DNA of 35,127 nt from Bacteroidaceae bacterium (GTDB taxonomy: Bacteria > Bacteroidota > Bacteroidia > Bacteroidales > Bacteroidaceae). Shown one piece after another: positions 1 to 8,432 of the stretch. Under the pieces are notes generated by a model. That model had not been told where the DNA came from. It did not search any database and was given only the letters and a program-made list of their open reading frames with translations. Position 1 is the first letter of the stretch. Each line of letters begins with the position of its first letter. The stretch lies in NCBI GenBank assembly GCA_017558175.1, contig JAFYWH010000035.1:1-35127 (forward strand), read 5' to 3'. Position numbers and translations under genes: made by a program.

Positions 1-740
1 CTCTTCTTGATCTTGTTCAAGGTTTCATGAGCAGCAATCTGCTGGGATTCCTTCTTGGAGTAACCCTTTCCCTTGCATGCATGGATACCTTCCACGATAA
101 CCTCTGTTACAAATACCGGACTATTGAATTCATCCAATGATTGTTCAATGAGCTCAAATGAAAGCAACACCTTGTTCTTCTGCGACCACTCAATCAGTTT
201 CGACTTGAAGTTGACTTCCTTGCGGGAAACCTTGTTCAAATCGATATAAGGGCCGATGATGCGATGCTCCATGAAGTCCTTGCAATAAGCATAGCCTCTA
301 TCCAGATAAATGGCACCAACCAAGGCCTCAAACGCATTACCCCCCATGTAGTTGTTATGGCAAGAATGACGGGTATTGAATTTCACCAATTTAGAAAGGC
401 CTATCTGCTCGGCCACATGATTCAAGGATTCTCGTGATACAATCTTGGAGCGCGTATTGGTAAGGAAACCTTCACGTTTTCCCTCAAAATTCTGATAGAC
501 AATGTCGCCTACCACCGCATCCAGGATGGCATCCCCAAGGAATTCCAATCGTTCATTGTTGACCAAACGTCCTTGATCCGACTTTACCGACGAGGATTTA
601 TGAAGCAAGGCTTGCTCATAGATTTGGATGTCATGAGGATAGAATCCCAACATCTGATAAAAACAAAGATAAGACTCCCTGTCCTTTCGGAAAAGAAGTC
701 TTATTCTATCTATTAGATTGCTAAATTTCTTATTCAGCAT
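1..740 (-). CDS. rnc: Ribonuclease III (partial, C-terminal end beyond the window)
   Basis: Double-strand-specific endoribonuclease that processes rRNA precursors and structured mRNAs. The frame is open from an ATG at 740 to base 1 (about 246 codons), so the stop lies outside the window. The family signature NERLEFLGDAI is at residues 62-72 and contains metal-binding acidic residues. A second catalytic helix, GNAFEALVGAIYLD, follows. The start of a double-stranded RNA-binding domain is visible near the left edge (SKLIEWSQKN, then the CKGKGYSKKESQQIAA segment). The ATG lies inside the last codons of fabF (11-nt overlap, positions 730-740), which suggests translational coupling. The order acpP-fabF-rnc is common in Bacteroidales. 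Identity is firm; only the extreme C-terminus is unseen. Confidence 0.95.
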   Translation of the reverse strand, partial: MLNKKFSNLIDRIRLLFRKDRESYLCFYQMLGFYPHDIQIYEQALLHKSSSVKSDQGRLVNNERLEFLGDAILDAVVGDIVYQNFEGKREGFLTNTRSKIVSRESLNHVAEQIGLSKLVKFNTRHSCHNNYMGGNAFEALVGAIYLDRGYAYCKDFMEHRIIGPYIDLNKVSRKEVNFKSKLIEWSQKNKVLLSFELIEQSLDEFNSPVFVTEVIVEGIHACKGKGYSKKESQQIAAHETLNKIKK

Positions 741-1992
741 ATTTCTTCAAGATTACACAAGCATTGTGTCCACCAAAACCGAACGTATTGCTCAATGCCG
801 CGCGGATTTCACGCTTCTGAGCCTTGTTGAATGTGAAGTTGAGGTTATAGTCGATGTTTTCATCGTTATCACCTTCTTCGTGATTAATGGTCGGAGGAAC
901 AATGTCGTTCTGAACTGCCAAGACACAAGCCAATGCTTCTACTACACCAGCAGCACCAAGCAAGTGACCTGTCATAGACTTAGTAGAACTGATATTCAAC
1001 TTATAAGCATGTTCACCGAACACTTCCTTGATGGCCTTCACTTCTGAAACGTCACCTACCGGAGTAGAAGTTCCATGAACGTTGATATAGTCGATATCTT
1101 CTGGCTGCATGCCTGCATCTTCCAATGCATTCTTCATCACGAGCTTAGCACCCAAACCTTCCGGATGTGAAGCTGTCAAGTGATGTGCATCGGCCGACAA
1201 GCCTGCACCTACCAATTCGGCATAAATCTTGGCGCCACGAGCCTTTGCATGTTCCAATTCTTCCAAAATCAAGCAACCTGCACCTTCAGCCATAACGAAA
1301 CCGTCACGACTTGCGCTGAACGGACGAGATGCACGAGTTGGATCATCGTTGCGGGTTGACAATGCATGCATTGCATTGAAACCACCAACACCAACCGGGC
1401 AAATAGCTGCTTCTGCGCCAGCTGTTACGATTACATTCGCCTTACCCAAACGGATATAGTTGAATGCATCGGCAATGGCATTCGATGAAGAAGCACAAGC
1501 AGATACGGTTGTGAAGTTCGGACCATGGAAACCATACATGATGGAAATATGGCCTGAAGCGATGTCCGCAATCATCTTCGGAATCAAGAACGGGCTGAAT
1601 TTAGGTCCCAAATCCTTGTTTACAGCATAGCTCATCAACTCACCTTCCAATGAATTGAGTCCGCCAATACCTACACCGCAAATAACACCAACCTTCTCCT
1701 TGTTGATTGTCTCAAGATCCATAGCAGAATCCTCGATAGCTTGCTTGGCAGCTACGATGGCATACTGAGTGTACAAGTCCATCTTGCGAGCTTCCTTGCG
1801 ATCGAGGTGTTCATTCGGATTGAAGTTCTTCACTTCACATGCGAACTTGGTCTTGAAATTGGAAACGTCAAAATGAGTAATAGGTCCTGCTCCGCTTACT
1901 CCGTTCACAAGGTTTTCCCAAGTTTCGGTAACTGAGTTACCAACGGGAGTAAGAGCACCAAGACCTGTTACTACTACTCTCTTTAATTCCAT
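730..1992 (-). CDS. fabF: Beta-ketoacyl-ACP synthase II
   Basis: Condensing enzyme of type II fatty acid synthesis that elongates acyl-ACP with malonyl-ACP in the cytoplasm. It has 420 residues, the normal KAS II length. The nucleophile is Cys166 in TVSACASSSNA. The two catalytic histidines are in NVHGTSTPVGD and SMTGHLLGAAG, with the conserved Lys just before the latter (SSTKSMTGH). The C-terminal GFGGHNA loop is intact. It starts at an ATG 21 nt after acpP, the gene for its substrate carrier, and its end overlaps the rnc start, so the three genes form one operon. KAS II is preferred over KAS I (FabB) from the length and the acpP linkage. Confidence 0.97.
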   Translation of the reverse strand: MELKRVVVTGLGALTPVGNSVTETWENLVNGVSGAGPITHFDVSNFKTKFACEVKNFNPNEHLDRKEARKMDLYTQYAIVAAKQAIEDSAMDLETINKEKVGVICGVGIGGLNSLEGELMSYAVNKDLGPKFSPFLIPKMIADIASGHISIMYGFHGPNFTTVSACASSSNAIADAFNYIRLGKANVIVTAGAEAAICPVGVGGFNAMHALSTRNDDPTRASRPFSASRDGFVMAEGAGCLILEELEHAKARGAKIYAELVGAGLSADAHHLTASHPEGLGAKLVMKNALEDAGMQPEDIDYINVHGTSTPVGDVSEVKAIKEVFGEHAYKLNISSTKSMTGHLLGAAGVVEALACVLAVQNDIVPPTINHEEGDNDENIDYNLNFTFNKAQKREIRAALSNTFGFGGHNACVILKKYAE

Positions 1993-2013
1993 TCTTTAAG
2001 ATAAGAGGAGAAT

Positions 2014-2247
2014 TTATTTAATAGCTTCGATGTGAGCAACTGCGTCACCTACTGTGCTAATCTTTTCAGCTTGATCGTCTGGAATAGAGATACCGAATTC
2101 CTTTTCGAATTCCATGATCAATTCTACAGTATCCAATGAGTCAGCACCAAGGTCGTTTGTGAAGCTAGCTTCCATTGTTACTTCAGATTCTTCTACACCC
2201 AACTTATCTACGATAATAGCTTTTACTCTTTCTTGAATTTCAGACAT
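2014..2247 (-). CDS. acpP: Acyl carrier protein
   Basis: Small acidic carrier that holds growing acyl chains on a 4'-phosphopantetheine arm during fatty acid and lipid A synthesis. It has 77 residues, the usual ACP length. The attachment serine is Ser37 in [15 protein letters not shown], a near-perfect family motif. It is the first gene of the acpP-fabF-rnc operon and has a good Bacteroides-type promoter at 2302-2333. Nothing unusual was seen. Confidence 0.98.
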   Translation of the reverse strand: MSEIQERVKAIIVDKLGVEESEVTMEASFTNDLGADSLDTVELIMEFEKEFGISIPDDQAEKISTVGDAVAHIEAIK

Positions 2248-2301
2248 AACTTTAAAATTTTTATTGTTAATAATCGAATTATTTTAATCGCTTTCTGGGT
2301 A

Positions 2302-2333
2302 CAAAGGTGCAAACATTTATTAACTTGACCAAA
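2302..2333 (-). promoter_or_regulatory. Promoter of acpP-fabF-rnc
   Basis: On the minus strand a -33 TTTG (2330-2333) is followed after 20 nt by CACCTTTG (2302-2309), one base from the Bacteroides primary sigma -7 consensus TAnnTTTG. The predicted transcription start is near 2294, giving a leader of roughly 45 nt to the acpP ATG. The spacing fits the known 19-21 nt rule. Confidence 0.6.
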
Positions 2334-2441
2334 TATTCGGGCAAATAAATGCATTTTCTTTGCACATTTTTTAATTTTGTGTGCACGAAGCCACCTTTTT
2401 TGACCTATTTTACCGGATTTTACCCCGATGCAGGTCTCATG

Positions 2442-2503
2442 AAAACGCTTAGGCGTTTCGATCAAAATGCCTTGACGTTTTACCCAAAACGCCTAAGCGT
2501 TTT
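2442..2503. repeat. Triple palindromic repeat, family AAACGC-N4-GCGTTT, cluster 1
   Basis: Three 17-18 bp imperfect palindromes stand in tandem at a 22-bp period: AAAACGCTTAGGCGTTT (2442-2458), AAAATGCCTTGACGTTTT (2464-2481) and AAAACGCCTAAGCGTTTT (2486-2503). Each can form a 6-7 bp hairpin with a 4-nt loop. They lie 28-89 nt downstream of the pdxB stop and upstream of the acpP promoter, so a terminator or mRNA 3'-end role for pdxB is plausible. The same element, again in three copies, occurs at 29690-29753. The rest of 2248-2530 holds only the acpP promoter and leader. Confidence 0.75.
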
Positions 2504-2530
2504 GCCTGAAAGCCCGAAACGATACCAATC

Positions 2531-3550
2531 TTACGCCTTCAGCTCCCTGCGGACGGGATAGTTTCCGCGGAACCATTCAAACTTATCGGGAGCGGACTTC
2601 AATCGCTCGCTATCCGATGTGGGATTGTAGGCCTGTAAGTGAGCCTCATCCTGATCTTCCGAGAACTCTGCCATCGAGAGTTCCGGCAAGGAGATGTCGA
2701 AATCGGCATGAATATCGAAGAATCGGCAAAGAGCTTCCAAGACCATGCGGGTGGCATTTGCCTTTCCATCGGCCGAATAACCGGCTATGTGAGGGGTTCC
2801 CAGATAGGCCACCGAGAGGAGTTCGCGACTGATGCGAGGTTCGTATTCCCAAGTGTCGATGATGGCATCCTTCACCTTTCCGGCAGACAAGGCAGCCAAC
2901 AAGGAAGCAGTATCGACCACTTCGCCACGGCTGGAATTTATTATATAAGGTGTACGTTTCAATGAGAAGAGGAATTCTTCTTCCACCAAGTGATAGGTGG
3001 CATACTTTCCTTCACGATTCAATGGGGTGTGAAAGGTGATGACATCGCATTCTTGGGCGATGGTTGCCAAGTCTACAAAGCCTTGCTCGCCCTTATCGGC
3101 ACGAGGAGGGTCGTTCAGCAAGACTCTCATACCCAAGCTTTCGGCCATGCGCTTCACCCGGCTTCCTACGTGGCCTACTCCCACAATGCCGATTGTGCTT
3201 TTCGCCAAATCCAAACCTTTCTTCTGCTTCAAAAGCAAAAGTACGGAATGTACATATTGCTCCACAGAACCGGCATTGCATCCCGGACAATTGGTCCACA
3301 CGATACCCGCCTCCGCACAATAATCCGTATCGATATGGTCGTAACCGATGGTAGCCGTTGCAATGAACTTTACCTGGCTTCCTTCCAACAATTCCCGGTT
3401 GCAACGAGTGCGGGTGCGGATAATCAAAGCGTCAGCATCCTTTACCACTTCCTTGGTAAAAGCATGCCCCGGCAAAAACACAACTTCATCGGCTATCTTC
3501 AGGATGGCCTCTTCTATATAAGGTATCTTATGGTCAATAATTACTTTCAT
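2531..3550 (-). CDS. pdxB: Erythronate-4-phosphate dehydrogenase
   Basis: NAD-dependent 2-hydroxyacid dehydrogenase that oxidises 4-phospho-D-erythronate in the DXP-dependent pyridoxal 5'-phosphate pathway. It has 339 residues, somewhat shorter than the enterobacterial enzyme (about 378) at the C-terminal dimerisation domain. The Rossmann motif GIVGVGHVGSRV is near residues 121-132. The N-terminal substrate-domain segment ATATIGYDHID and the PGCNAGSVEQYV stretch are typical of PdxB as opposed to SerA. The catalytic-region motif TPHIAGYS is present. It is divergent from the DUF4254 gene and shares with it a 116-bp control region. Other D-2-hydroxyacid dehydrogenases are possible but less likely. 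Confidence 0.9.
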   Translation of the reverse strand: MKVIIDHKIPYIEEAILKIADEVVFLPGHAFTKEVVKDADALIIRTRTRCNRELLEGSQVKFIATATIGYDHIDTDYCAEAGIVWTNCPGCNAGSVEQYVHSVLLLLKQKKGLDLAKSTIGIVGVGHVGSRVKRMAESLGMRVLLNDPPRADKGEQGFVDLATIAQECDVITFHTPLNREGKYATYHLVEEEFLFSLKRTPYIINSSRGEVVDTASLLAALSAGKVKDAIIDTWEYEPRISRELLSVAYLGTPHIAGYSADGKANATRMVLEALCRFFDIHADFDISLPELSMAEFSEDQDEAHLQAYNPTSDSERLKSAPDKFEWFRGNYPVRRELKA

Positions 3551-3576
3551 TTTGTCTTATTTTTCTGAACTTCATG

Positions 3577-3584
3577 CAAAGGTA
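3577..3584 (-). promoter_or_regulatory. -7 box of the pdxB promoter
   Basis: The minus strand reads TACCTTTG here, an exact TAnnTTTG match, 26 nt upstream of the pdxB ATG. No good -33 TTTG is seen at 19-21 nt. The perfect 12-bp palindrome TTTTCGCGAAAA (3590-3601) occupies the spacer and could be an operator. Confidence 0.5.
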
Positions 3585-3604
3585 GGCACTTTTCGCGAAA
3601 AAAA

Positions 3605-3635
3605 TTGGTTGTATAAAAAACTTTCGTTAGTTTTG
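3605..3635 (+). promoter_or_regulatory. Promoter of the DUF4254-glycosyltransferase pair
   Basis: TTGG (3605-3608), a 19-nt spacer and TAGTTTTG (3628-3635) fit the Bacteroides -33/-7 pattern, with an exact -7 box. The start point would be near 3643, giving a leader of about 24 nt to the ATG at 3667. Confidence 0.5.
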
Positions 3636-3666
3636 TTCCATCAATAAACTCTAAAACAGATGAATT

Positions 3667-4272
3667 ATGACCTTTACAGATCTTTGTAATCCCATCTTTG
3701 TAAAATCTATCGACGACTATCACAAGACTGATAACGTGGATACTCCTATCAACAACCCTTACGAACTGAAGACAATCGAATATTATCTATATTTGAAAAA
3801 TTGGATTGACACCGTTCAATGGCACTTCGAAGACATCATCCGCGACCCGAACATCGACCCGGCTGAAGCTTTGGTTTTGAAGCGCCGAATCGACAAGTCT
3901 AACCAAGACCGTACAGACTTGGTGGAATTGATTGACAGCTACTTCCTCGACAAATATAAGGACGTGCAAGTCAATGCCGATGCCACTATCAACACCGAAA
4001 GTCCGGCTTGGGCCATCGACCGTCTTTCTATCTTGGCGTTGAAGATTTACCACATGCGTCAGGAAGTGGAACGTACCGACACTACTCCGGAGCACCATGC
4101 ACAATGCGAAGCCAAGCTCAATGTATTGTTGGAACAACAGAAGGACTTGTCATCGGCTATCGACCAGCTGATTGAAGACATTGAAAACGGACGCAAGTAC
4201 ATGAAGGTGTACAAGCAGATGAAGATGTACAACGATCCGAACTTGAATCCAGTTCTTTACGGCAAGAAATAA
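3667..4272 (+). CDS. DUF4254 domain-containing protein
   Basis: A 201-residue soluble protein with no signal peptide or membrane segment. It is rich in charged helices, and coiled-coil propensity is likely around residues 115-190. I recognise it as the DUF4254 family, found widely in Bacteroidales; its biochemical role is unknown to me. Its stop is 8 nt before the ATG of a family 9 glycosyltransferase, so the two are almost certainly co-transcribed. A link to LPS or surface glycan assembly is an inference from that pairing only. Confidence 0.75.
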   Translation: MTFTDLCNPIFVKSIDDYHKTDNVDTPINNPYELKTIEYYLYLKNWIDTVQWHFEDIIRDPNIDPAEALVLKRRIDKSNQDRTDLVELIDSYFLDKYKDVQVNADATINTESPAWAIDRLSILALKIYHMRQEVERTDTTPEHHAQCEAKLNVLLEQQKDLSSAIDQLIEDIENGRKYMKVYKQMKMYNDPNLNPVLYGKK

Positions 4273-4280
4273 TTCCGTTT

Positions 4281-5312
4281 ATGTCAAAAATCTTGATTAT
4301 TCGTTTCTCGGCCATTGGCGATGTAGCCATGACAGTGCCTGTCATACATTCGTTTGCCAATCAATATCCTCAGCACCAGATTATGGTGCTGAGCCGACCG
4401 AATATGGCCGCCTTGTTTGCCAGTCTGCCCTCTAATGTTACCTTCAAGGGGGTAGACGTCAAGAAAGACTATAAGGGATTTGCTGGTTTAAATCGCCTCT
4501 ATCGCGAATTGGCATCGGAGAAGTTCGACTACATTGCCGATTTCCACGATGTAATCCGCACCAAGTATCTGAGACTCCGCTTCTTACTTAGCGGGAAAAA
4601 GATTGCACACATCGACAAAGGCAGAGCCGGAAAGAAAGCATTAACCCGCGCCAAGAACAAGATAAAAGTACAACAAGCCACTTCCTTCCAACGATATGCC
4701 GATGTATTGAAACGACTTGGTATGCCCGTTCAGATGGATTTCCAAACCATCTACCCGAATGGTAAAGCCGATACATCTGCATTCCTTTCAATCACAGGAG
4801 AAAAAGGAACAGATCGTTGGGTAGGTATTGCTCCTTTTGCTACTCATGCCGGAAAAATCTATCCGCAAGCAAGTATGGAGCAAGTCATCAAGCAATTGGA
4901 TGCCCAACCTAACCTTCGCATTTTCTTGTTCGGAGGAGGAAAGAAAGAAGTGGATATCCTCTCTGCATGGGCAAAGAAGTACCCTTCGGCCACCTGCATC
5001 GCCGGTCAATTGAAAATGAAGGAAGAATTGGCTTTGATGAGCCATTTGGATGTCATGGTCAGCATGGATTCTGGCAATATGCACTTGGCATCATTGGTGA
5101 ATACCCCCGTTGTTTCCATTTGGGGAGCCACCCATCCATTGGCTGGTTTCTTGGGATGGAATCAATCTGAGAAGAACGTGGTTCAAGCAGACATGCCTTG
5201 CCGTCCTTGTTCCGTATATGGCAACAAGCCTTGCATGCGAAACGACTATGCCTGCTTAAACCAGATTACACCAGAAAGTGTAGTTCAGCGTATCTTGGGG
5301 GCAATCATTTGA
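4281..5312 (+). CDS. Glycosyltransferase family 9 (heptosyltransferase-like)
   Basis: A 343-residue GT9 enzyme, the family of ADP-heptose:LPS heptosyltransferases, expected to act at the inner face of the cytoplasmic membrane on lipid A-core. The N-terminal ILIIRFSAIGDVAMTVPVI is the classic GT9 opening. The C-terminal nucleotide-sugar site shows MSMDSGNMHLASLVNTP followed by VSIWGATHP. A CRPC motif and further cysteines (PCRPCSVYGNKPC) lie near the end, as in many GT9 proteins. It follows the DUF4254 gene by 8 nt. Its last 8 nt overlap the end of the convergent SDR gene (5305-5312), leaving no room for a terminator. The donor sugar cannot be told from sequence. Confidence 0.88.
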   Translation: MSKILIIRFSAIGDVAMTVPVIHSFANQYPQHQIMVLSRPNMAALFASLPSNVTFKGVDVKKDYKGFAGLNRLYRELASEKFDYIADFHDVIRTKYLRLRFLLSGKKIAHIDKGRAGKKALTRAKNKIKVQQATSFQRYADVLKRLGMPVQMDFQTIYPNGKADTSAFLSITGEKGTDRWVGIAPFATHAGKIYPQASMEQVIKQLDAQPNLRIFLFGGGKKEVDILSAWAKKYPSATCIAGQLKMKEELALMSHLDVMVSMDSGNMHLASLVNTPVVSIWGATHPLAGFLGWNQSEKNVVQADMPCRPCSVYGNKPCMRNDYACLNQITPESVVQRILGAII

Positions 5313-6024
5313 AGCTATATCCACCGCTGATTTCTATTACACTACCATTGACAAAAGGATTGGAGATACAGAACTTTACGGCATCTGCAACTTCCTCAAC
5401 CAGAGCAAAACGCTTGATAGCTGTTTTGTTATAGATGTTTTGTCTGATTTGTTGAGGCTTTTCCTTTTGCCATTCGGTTTCCACAAATCCCGGAGCTATG
5501 ACATTGACCGTAGTGTTTGTACCCTCGAAGCATTTCACCAAATTCAAAGCCAATGCATGTACAGCCGACTTTGTCACTCCATAAGCCAAGGAAGTGCCAT
5601 GCGGATGGATAGCCATCAAGGAACCGATAAATACAATTCTTGAATCGGCAGGAATCTTGTCGAACAAATCGCGAATCAAAAAGAGATAGCTGTTAACGTT
5701 CACTTGCATTACCTGCTCCCAATCTTCATCTGAGATTTCTTGCAAATTCTTTCTCAATGTAGTTCCAGCATTGCATATCAGGCAATCTATTGAAGGTTTG
5801 CTCTTCAAGTTCGAAGCAAAAGTCCGCATCGATTCCTTATCTGCTTGATCAACCTTTACGATTTCAAAATTAGCAGAGATTTCCGACAATTCAAGCCTAC
5901 AAGCCTTGGCTGCTTCTTCATCGTGAGCATAAGTGAGAGTCACAAAATATCCTTCTCGCAAAAGCATCTTAGCAATAGCCAAGCCAATACCTTTCGTAGC
6001 CCCTGTTACAACTGCATTTTTCAT
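5305..6024 (-). CDS. SDR-family oxidoreductase (3-oxoacyl-ACP-reductase-like fold)
   Basis: A 239-residue short-chain dehydrogenase/reductase. The cofactor motif TGATKGIGLAIA is at residues 8-19, NAGT near residue 90, and the catalytic Ser...Tyr-x-x-x-Lys triad appears as GSLMAI then YGVTK. It is the last gene of the minus-strand envelope operon, and its ATG overlaps the stop of the cytidylyltransferase/oxidoreductase fusion by 4 nt (ATGA). That context suggests reduction of a sugar or keto-sugar phosphate for the CDP-activated product rather than fatty acid synthesis. A FabG-like role is the alternative, but a different gene normally serves that function. The substrate is unknown. Confidence 0.85.
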   Translation of the reverse strand: MKNAVVTGATKGIGLAIAKMLLREGYFVTLTYAHDEEAAKACRLELSEISANFEIVKVDQADKESMRTFASNLKSKPSIDCLICNAGTTLRKNLQEISDEDWEQVMQVNVNSYLFLIRDLFDKIPADSRIVFIGSLMAIHPHGTSLAYGVTKSAVHALALNLVKCFEGTNTTVNVIAPGFVETEWQKEKPQQIRQNIYNKTAIKRFALVEEVADAVKFCISNPFVNGSVIEISGGYSFK

Positions 6025-7367
6025 ATCTCCATAAAGTTTTTACGTTCTGTGAATTGTTGCATGATAGCTGCCATAGCAATACTTTCCGAAGAGCGGAAAC
6101 GCACCGAATTCAATCGATGATTATAGATGCATGAAACAAATTCCTGGATTTCATAACGCAAGCCGGCACCATCCCACTTATAGAAGAACTTCTTGTTTTC
6201 ATTCTGGTCTTCATATCTCAACTCAAAATAATCGGTCTTCCACCAAGGAGCCGGCACATAAGCATAGCCTTTGGTACCCGAAATTACCAAGTTCCCTTCG
6301 GTCTTCACTCCTAAACCAAGCTTAAAGGAACAAACGGCATTAGGATAGCACAATACACCTTTGGTATATATATCCACCCCTTTATCCATTCTGGAATAGA
6401 ATGTAAGGCTTTTGTATTCAGTTCCCAATAATTTCAAGATGGGCAACAAAGGATAGGATCCCAATTCGTACATAGAACCACCGGCTTGTTCCGGATCGAA
6501 TTCACGCAAGTTCTTATCAGCCAACAATTTGGATAAAGAAGCTTCAATATCGACCACCTCGCCAATCAAGCCACTCTTAATCATGACCATCAAGTGGTTG
6601 AAAGCCGGACAATGAGCCGTTTTATTAGCTTCCATCAACACCACTTTCTTCTCTTTGGCCAAAGCATATAATTCTTCCGCTTGCTGACCATTCAAGACAA
6701 AAGGTGTTTCACACAACACATGCTTTCCTGCAAGAATGGCATTCTTGGCATATTCATAATGCGATAGATGAGGAGTCGCGATATAAACCGCATCTACCTT
6801 TTCCAAAAATTCATCGAATGTTTGGCTCACATCATAAGAAGGATGCTCCTGAGCGAATCCATCCAAGACATTCTTATCATTATCATATATGCTGGTTATC
6901 TCAAGACCACTTACAAAAGATGCCTCCGAAAAGAATCTCTTGCCAATACGGCCCAAACCAACAACACCTATTCTAACAATTTCTTGAGATTCTTCGCGCA
7001 ACATGGTAGAAGATATGCCTTCTGTTCTTGGCAGATAAACCACCTCGCAATACTCATTCAAGTAATCGAAATGACCGGTCCAATCGGAACCTACCGTAAA
7101 AATATCCACTCCATACTTCTGAATATCGTCTATCTTCTGACCGACATAATCTTCCAGAATAATCTGATCGGCAATATTCAGTGCTCTTACAGCCTCAACA
7201 CGTTCCAGTACATTATTACGGACATTCAGCTTTCCTCGCTCACGGTCGAAGTTATCGTTCGTAACCCCCACAATGAGATAATCGCCCAAAGCTTTTGCCT
7301 TAAGCAACAGGTTTATATGCCCTTCGTGCAACAAGTCATAGGTGCCGTAAGTGATGACCTTCTTCAT
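6021..7367 (-). CDS. Bifunctional cytidylyltransferase / Gfo-Idh-MocA oxidoreductase fusion
   Basis: A 448-residue two-domain protein. Residues 1-130 are a TagD/glycerol-3-phosphate-cytidylyltransferase-like domain: TYGTYDLLHEGH carries the HxGH nucleotide-binding motif, and YLPRTEGISST is the family's C-terminal signature. From about residue 131 a Gfo/Idh/MocA oxidoreductase begins with the Rossmann motif RIGVVGLGRIGKRF. The usual EKP catalytic motif reads E220-T221-P222, so the conserved lysine is absent. Expected role: form a CDP-activated polyol (glycerol, ribitol or similar) and carry out a linked redox step. Neighbours support this: a CDP-glycerol-transferase-like enzyme lies 7 nt upstream and the SDR overlaps downstream. 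The exact polyol is unknown. Confidence 0.85.
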   Translation of the reverse strand: MKKVITYGTYDLLHEGHINLLLKAKALGDYLIVGVTNDNFDRERGKLNVRNNVLERVEAVRALNIADQIILEDYVGQKIDDIQKYGVDIFTVGSDWTGHFDYLNEYCEVVYLPRTEGISSTMLREESQEIVRIGVVGLGRIGKRFFSEASFVSGLEITSIYDNDKNVLDGFAQEHPSYDVSQTFDEFLEKVDAVYIATPHLSHYEYAKNAILAGKHVLCETPFVLNGQQAEELYALAKEKKVVLMEANKTAHCPAFNHLMVMIKSGLIGEVVDIEASLSKLLADKNLREFDPEQAGGSMYELGSYPLLPILKLLGTEYKSLTFYSRMDKGVDIYTKGVLCYPNAVCSFKLGLGVKTEGNLVISGTKGYAYVPAPWWKTDYFELRYEDQNENKKFFYKWDGAGLRYEIQEFVSCIYNHRLNSVRFRSSESIAMAAIMQQFTERKNFMEI

Positions 7368-7374
7368 TGTATCC

Positions 7375-8427
7375 TTATTTCTTTTTTATCCAACCAAATG
7401 TCTTGATACTTGTATATTTGCGCCACAAGTTCGTTTTATGCTGCTTTGGAACACCATGACGACGGATGTAATCACGTGCGCCTTCCAACATACGATGCGC
7501 TACCTTTCCATCCAAATATGGGTCGTAATTATCTATTACCCATTGACGCAAACGGATGCTTTCCTCATCGTGCAACACTTCATCAAAAGCCTCGCACAAC
7601 AAGTTAACATCATCAATATCCTTCCAATAGATATTAGGAGCTGAAGCCCGATAGGTAATTACCGGTTTGTTCTTCAACAAGAATTCATAGATGGTAGATG
7701 AAGTATCACTAATCATGACATCTGCCATCAATTGATATTTGGCTACTGAGAAATCATCCATCCAAAGAATATGCTTGTTGTCCTTAGCCAAAGCCTTGTA
7801 CTCTTCTACCCATTCTGCTTTAGTAAGCGGATGTAACTTAATGATTACCAATGCATCACGTTCCTCTGTCAATTTGACCAAGGCTTCTTTCATTACTGGC
7901 AAGGATGTCAATGAAGGTGAGAAAGTAGGTGCATAGAGAACCAAATGCTTTCTTCCTGCTTCCTTCAGCATTCTTTCTTTTTCTGCGTCAAAGTCATGAT
8001 AATGTTCCTTTACCCAATCTTGACGAGACCAGCCTGTTTCCAAGACTTCAAATGTCTTATGCTTCTCTGCCAAAGCCTTGAATCCCTTGGTAAAGAATGG
8101 CCCTTGAGTGAAATAAGTGTTGAAGTAGTTACGGATTACCCAATGACCCTTTTTCTCACCAGCATAGCCATGGAATACCTGAATTTTAACTCCCGGCAAG
8201 TAATAAGGAACAATATTTCCTGGAACAAAGATAGCTTCCGGAGAAAAATCGTACACTTCTTGCATGCTATACGTCCATGCCACTTGGTCCTTCAAAGGGA
8301 AATTCGGTATCTTCTTCTCGTGAACATACCAAAGCACTTCATTACCTCCCTCTCTTTCTGCCTCCAATCCGATGGGATGCAGAATATCAACGGCATATTT
8401 ATTTTCACAAAACAATACAATACGCAT
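7375..8427 (-). CDS. CDP-glycerol:glycerophosphotransferase family protein (TagB/TagF-like)
   Basis: A 350-residue protein resembling the catalytic domain of teichoic acid enzymes TagB/TagF/TarL, which transfer glycerol- or ribitol-phosphate from CDP donors. Diagnostic pieces in order: VFHGYAGEKKG (the HGxxxK region), VLYAPTFSPS, IIKLHPL, then ISDTSSTIYEFLLKNKPVI, and YLDGKVAHRM near the end. There is no membrane segment; such enzymes bind the cytoplasmic face. I start it at the ATG at 8427, 5 nt after the LpxL-like stop, instead of the in-frame TTG at 8436. It sits 7 nt before the cytidylyltransferase fusion that probably supplies its donor. The acceptor is unknown. Confidence 0.82.
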   Translation of the reverse strand: MRIVLFCENKYAVDILHPIGLEAEREGGNEVLWYVHEKKIPNFPLKDQVAWTYSMQEVYDFSPEAIFVPGNIVPYYLPGVKIQVFHGYAGEKKGHWVIRNYFNTYFTQGPFFTKGFKALAEKHKTFEVLETGWSRQDWVKEHYHDFDAEKERMLKEAGRKHLVLYAPTFSPSLTSLPVMKEALVKLTEERDALVIIKLHPLTKAEWVEEYKALAKDNKHILWMDDFSVAKYQLMADVMISDTSSTIYEFLLKNKPVITYRASAPNIYWKDIDDVNLLCEAFDEVLHDEESIRLRQWVIDNYDPYLDGKVAHRMLEGARDYIRRHGVPKQHKTNLWRKYTSIKTFGWIKKK

Positions 8428-8432
8428 GGCTT

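Noticed and set aside
2349..2561. 70-codon plus-strand ORF through the acpP upstream region
   Set aside because: It crosses the triple palindrome and the end of pdxB, and its composition reflects the repeats rather than a protein.
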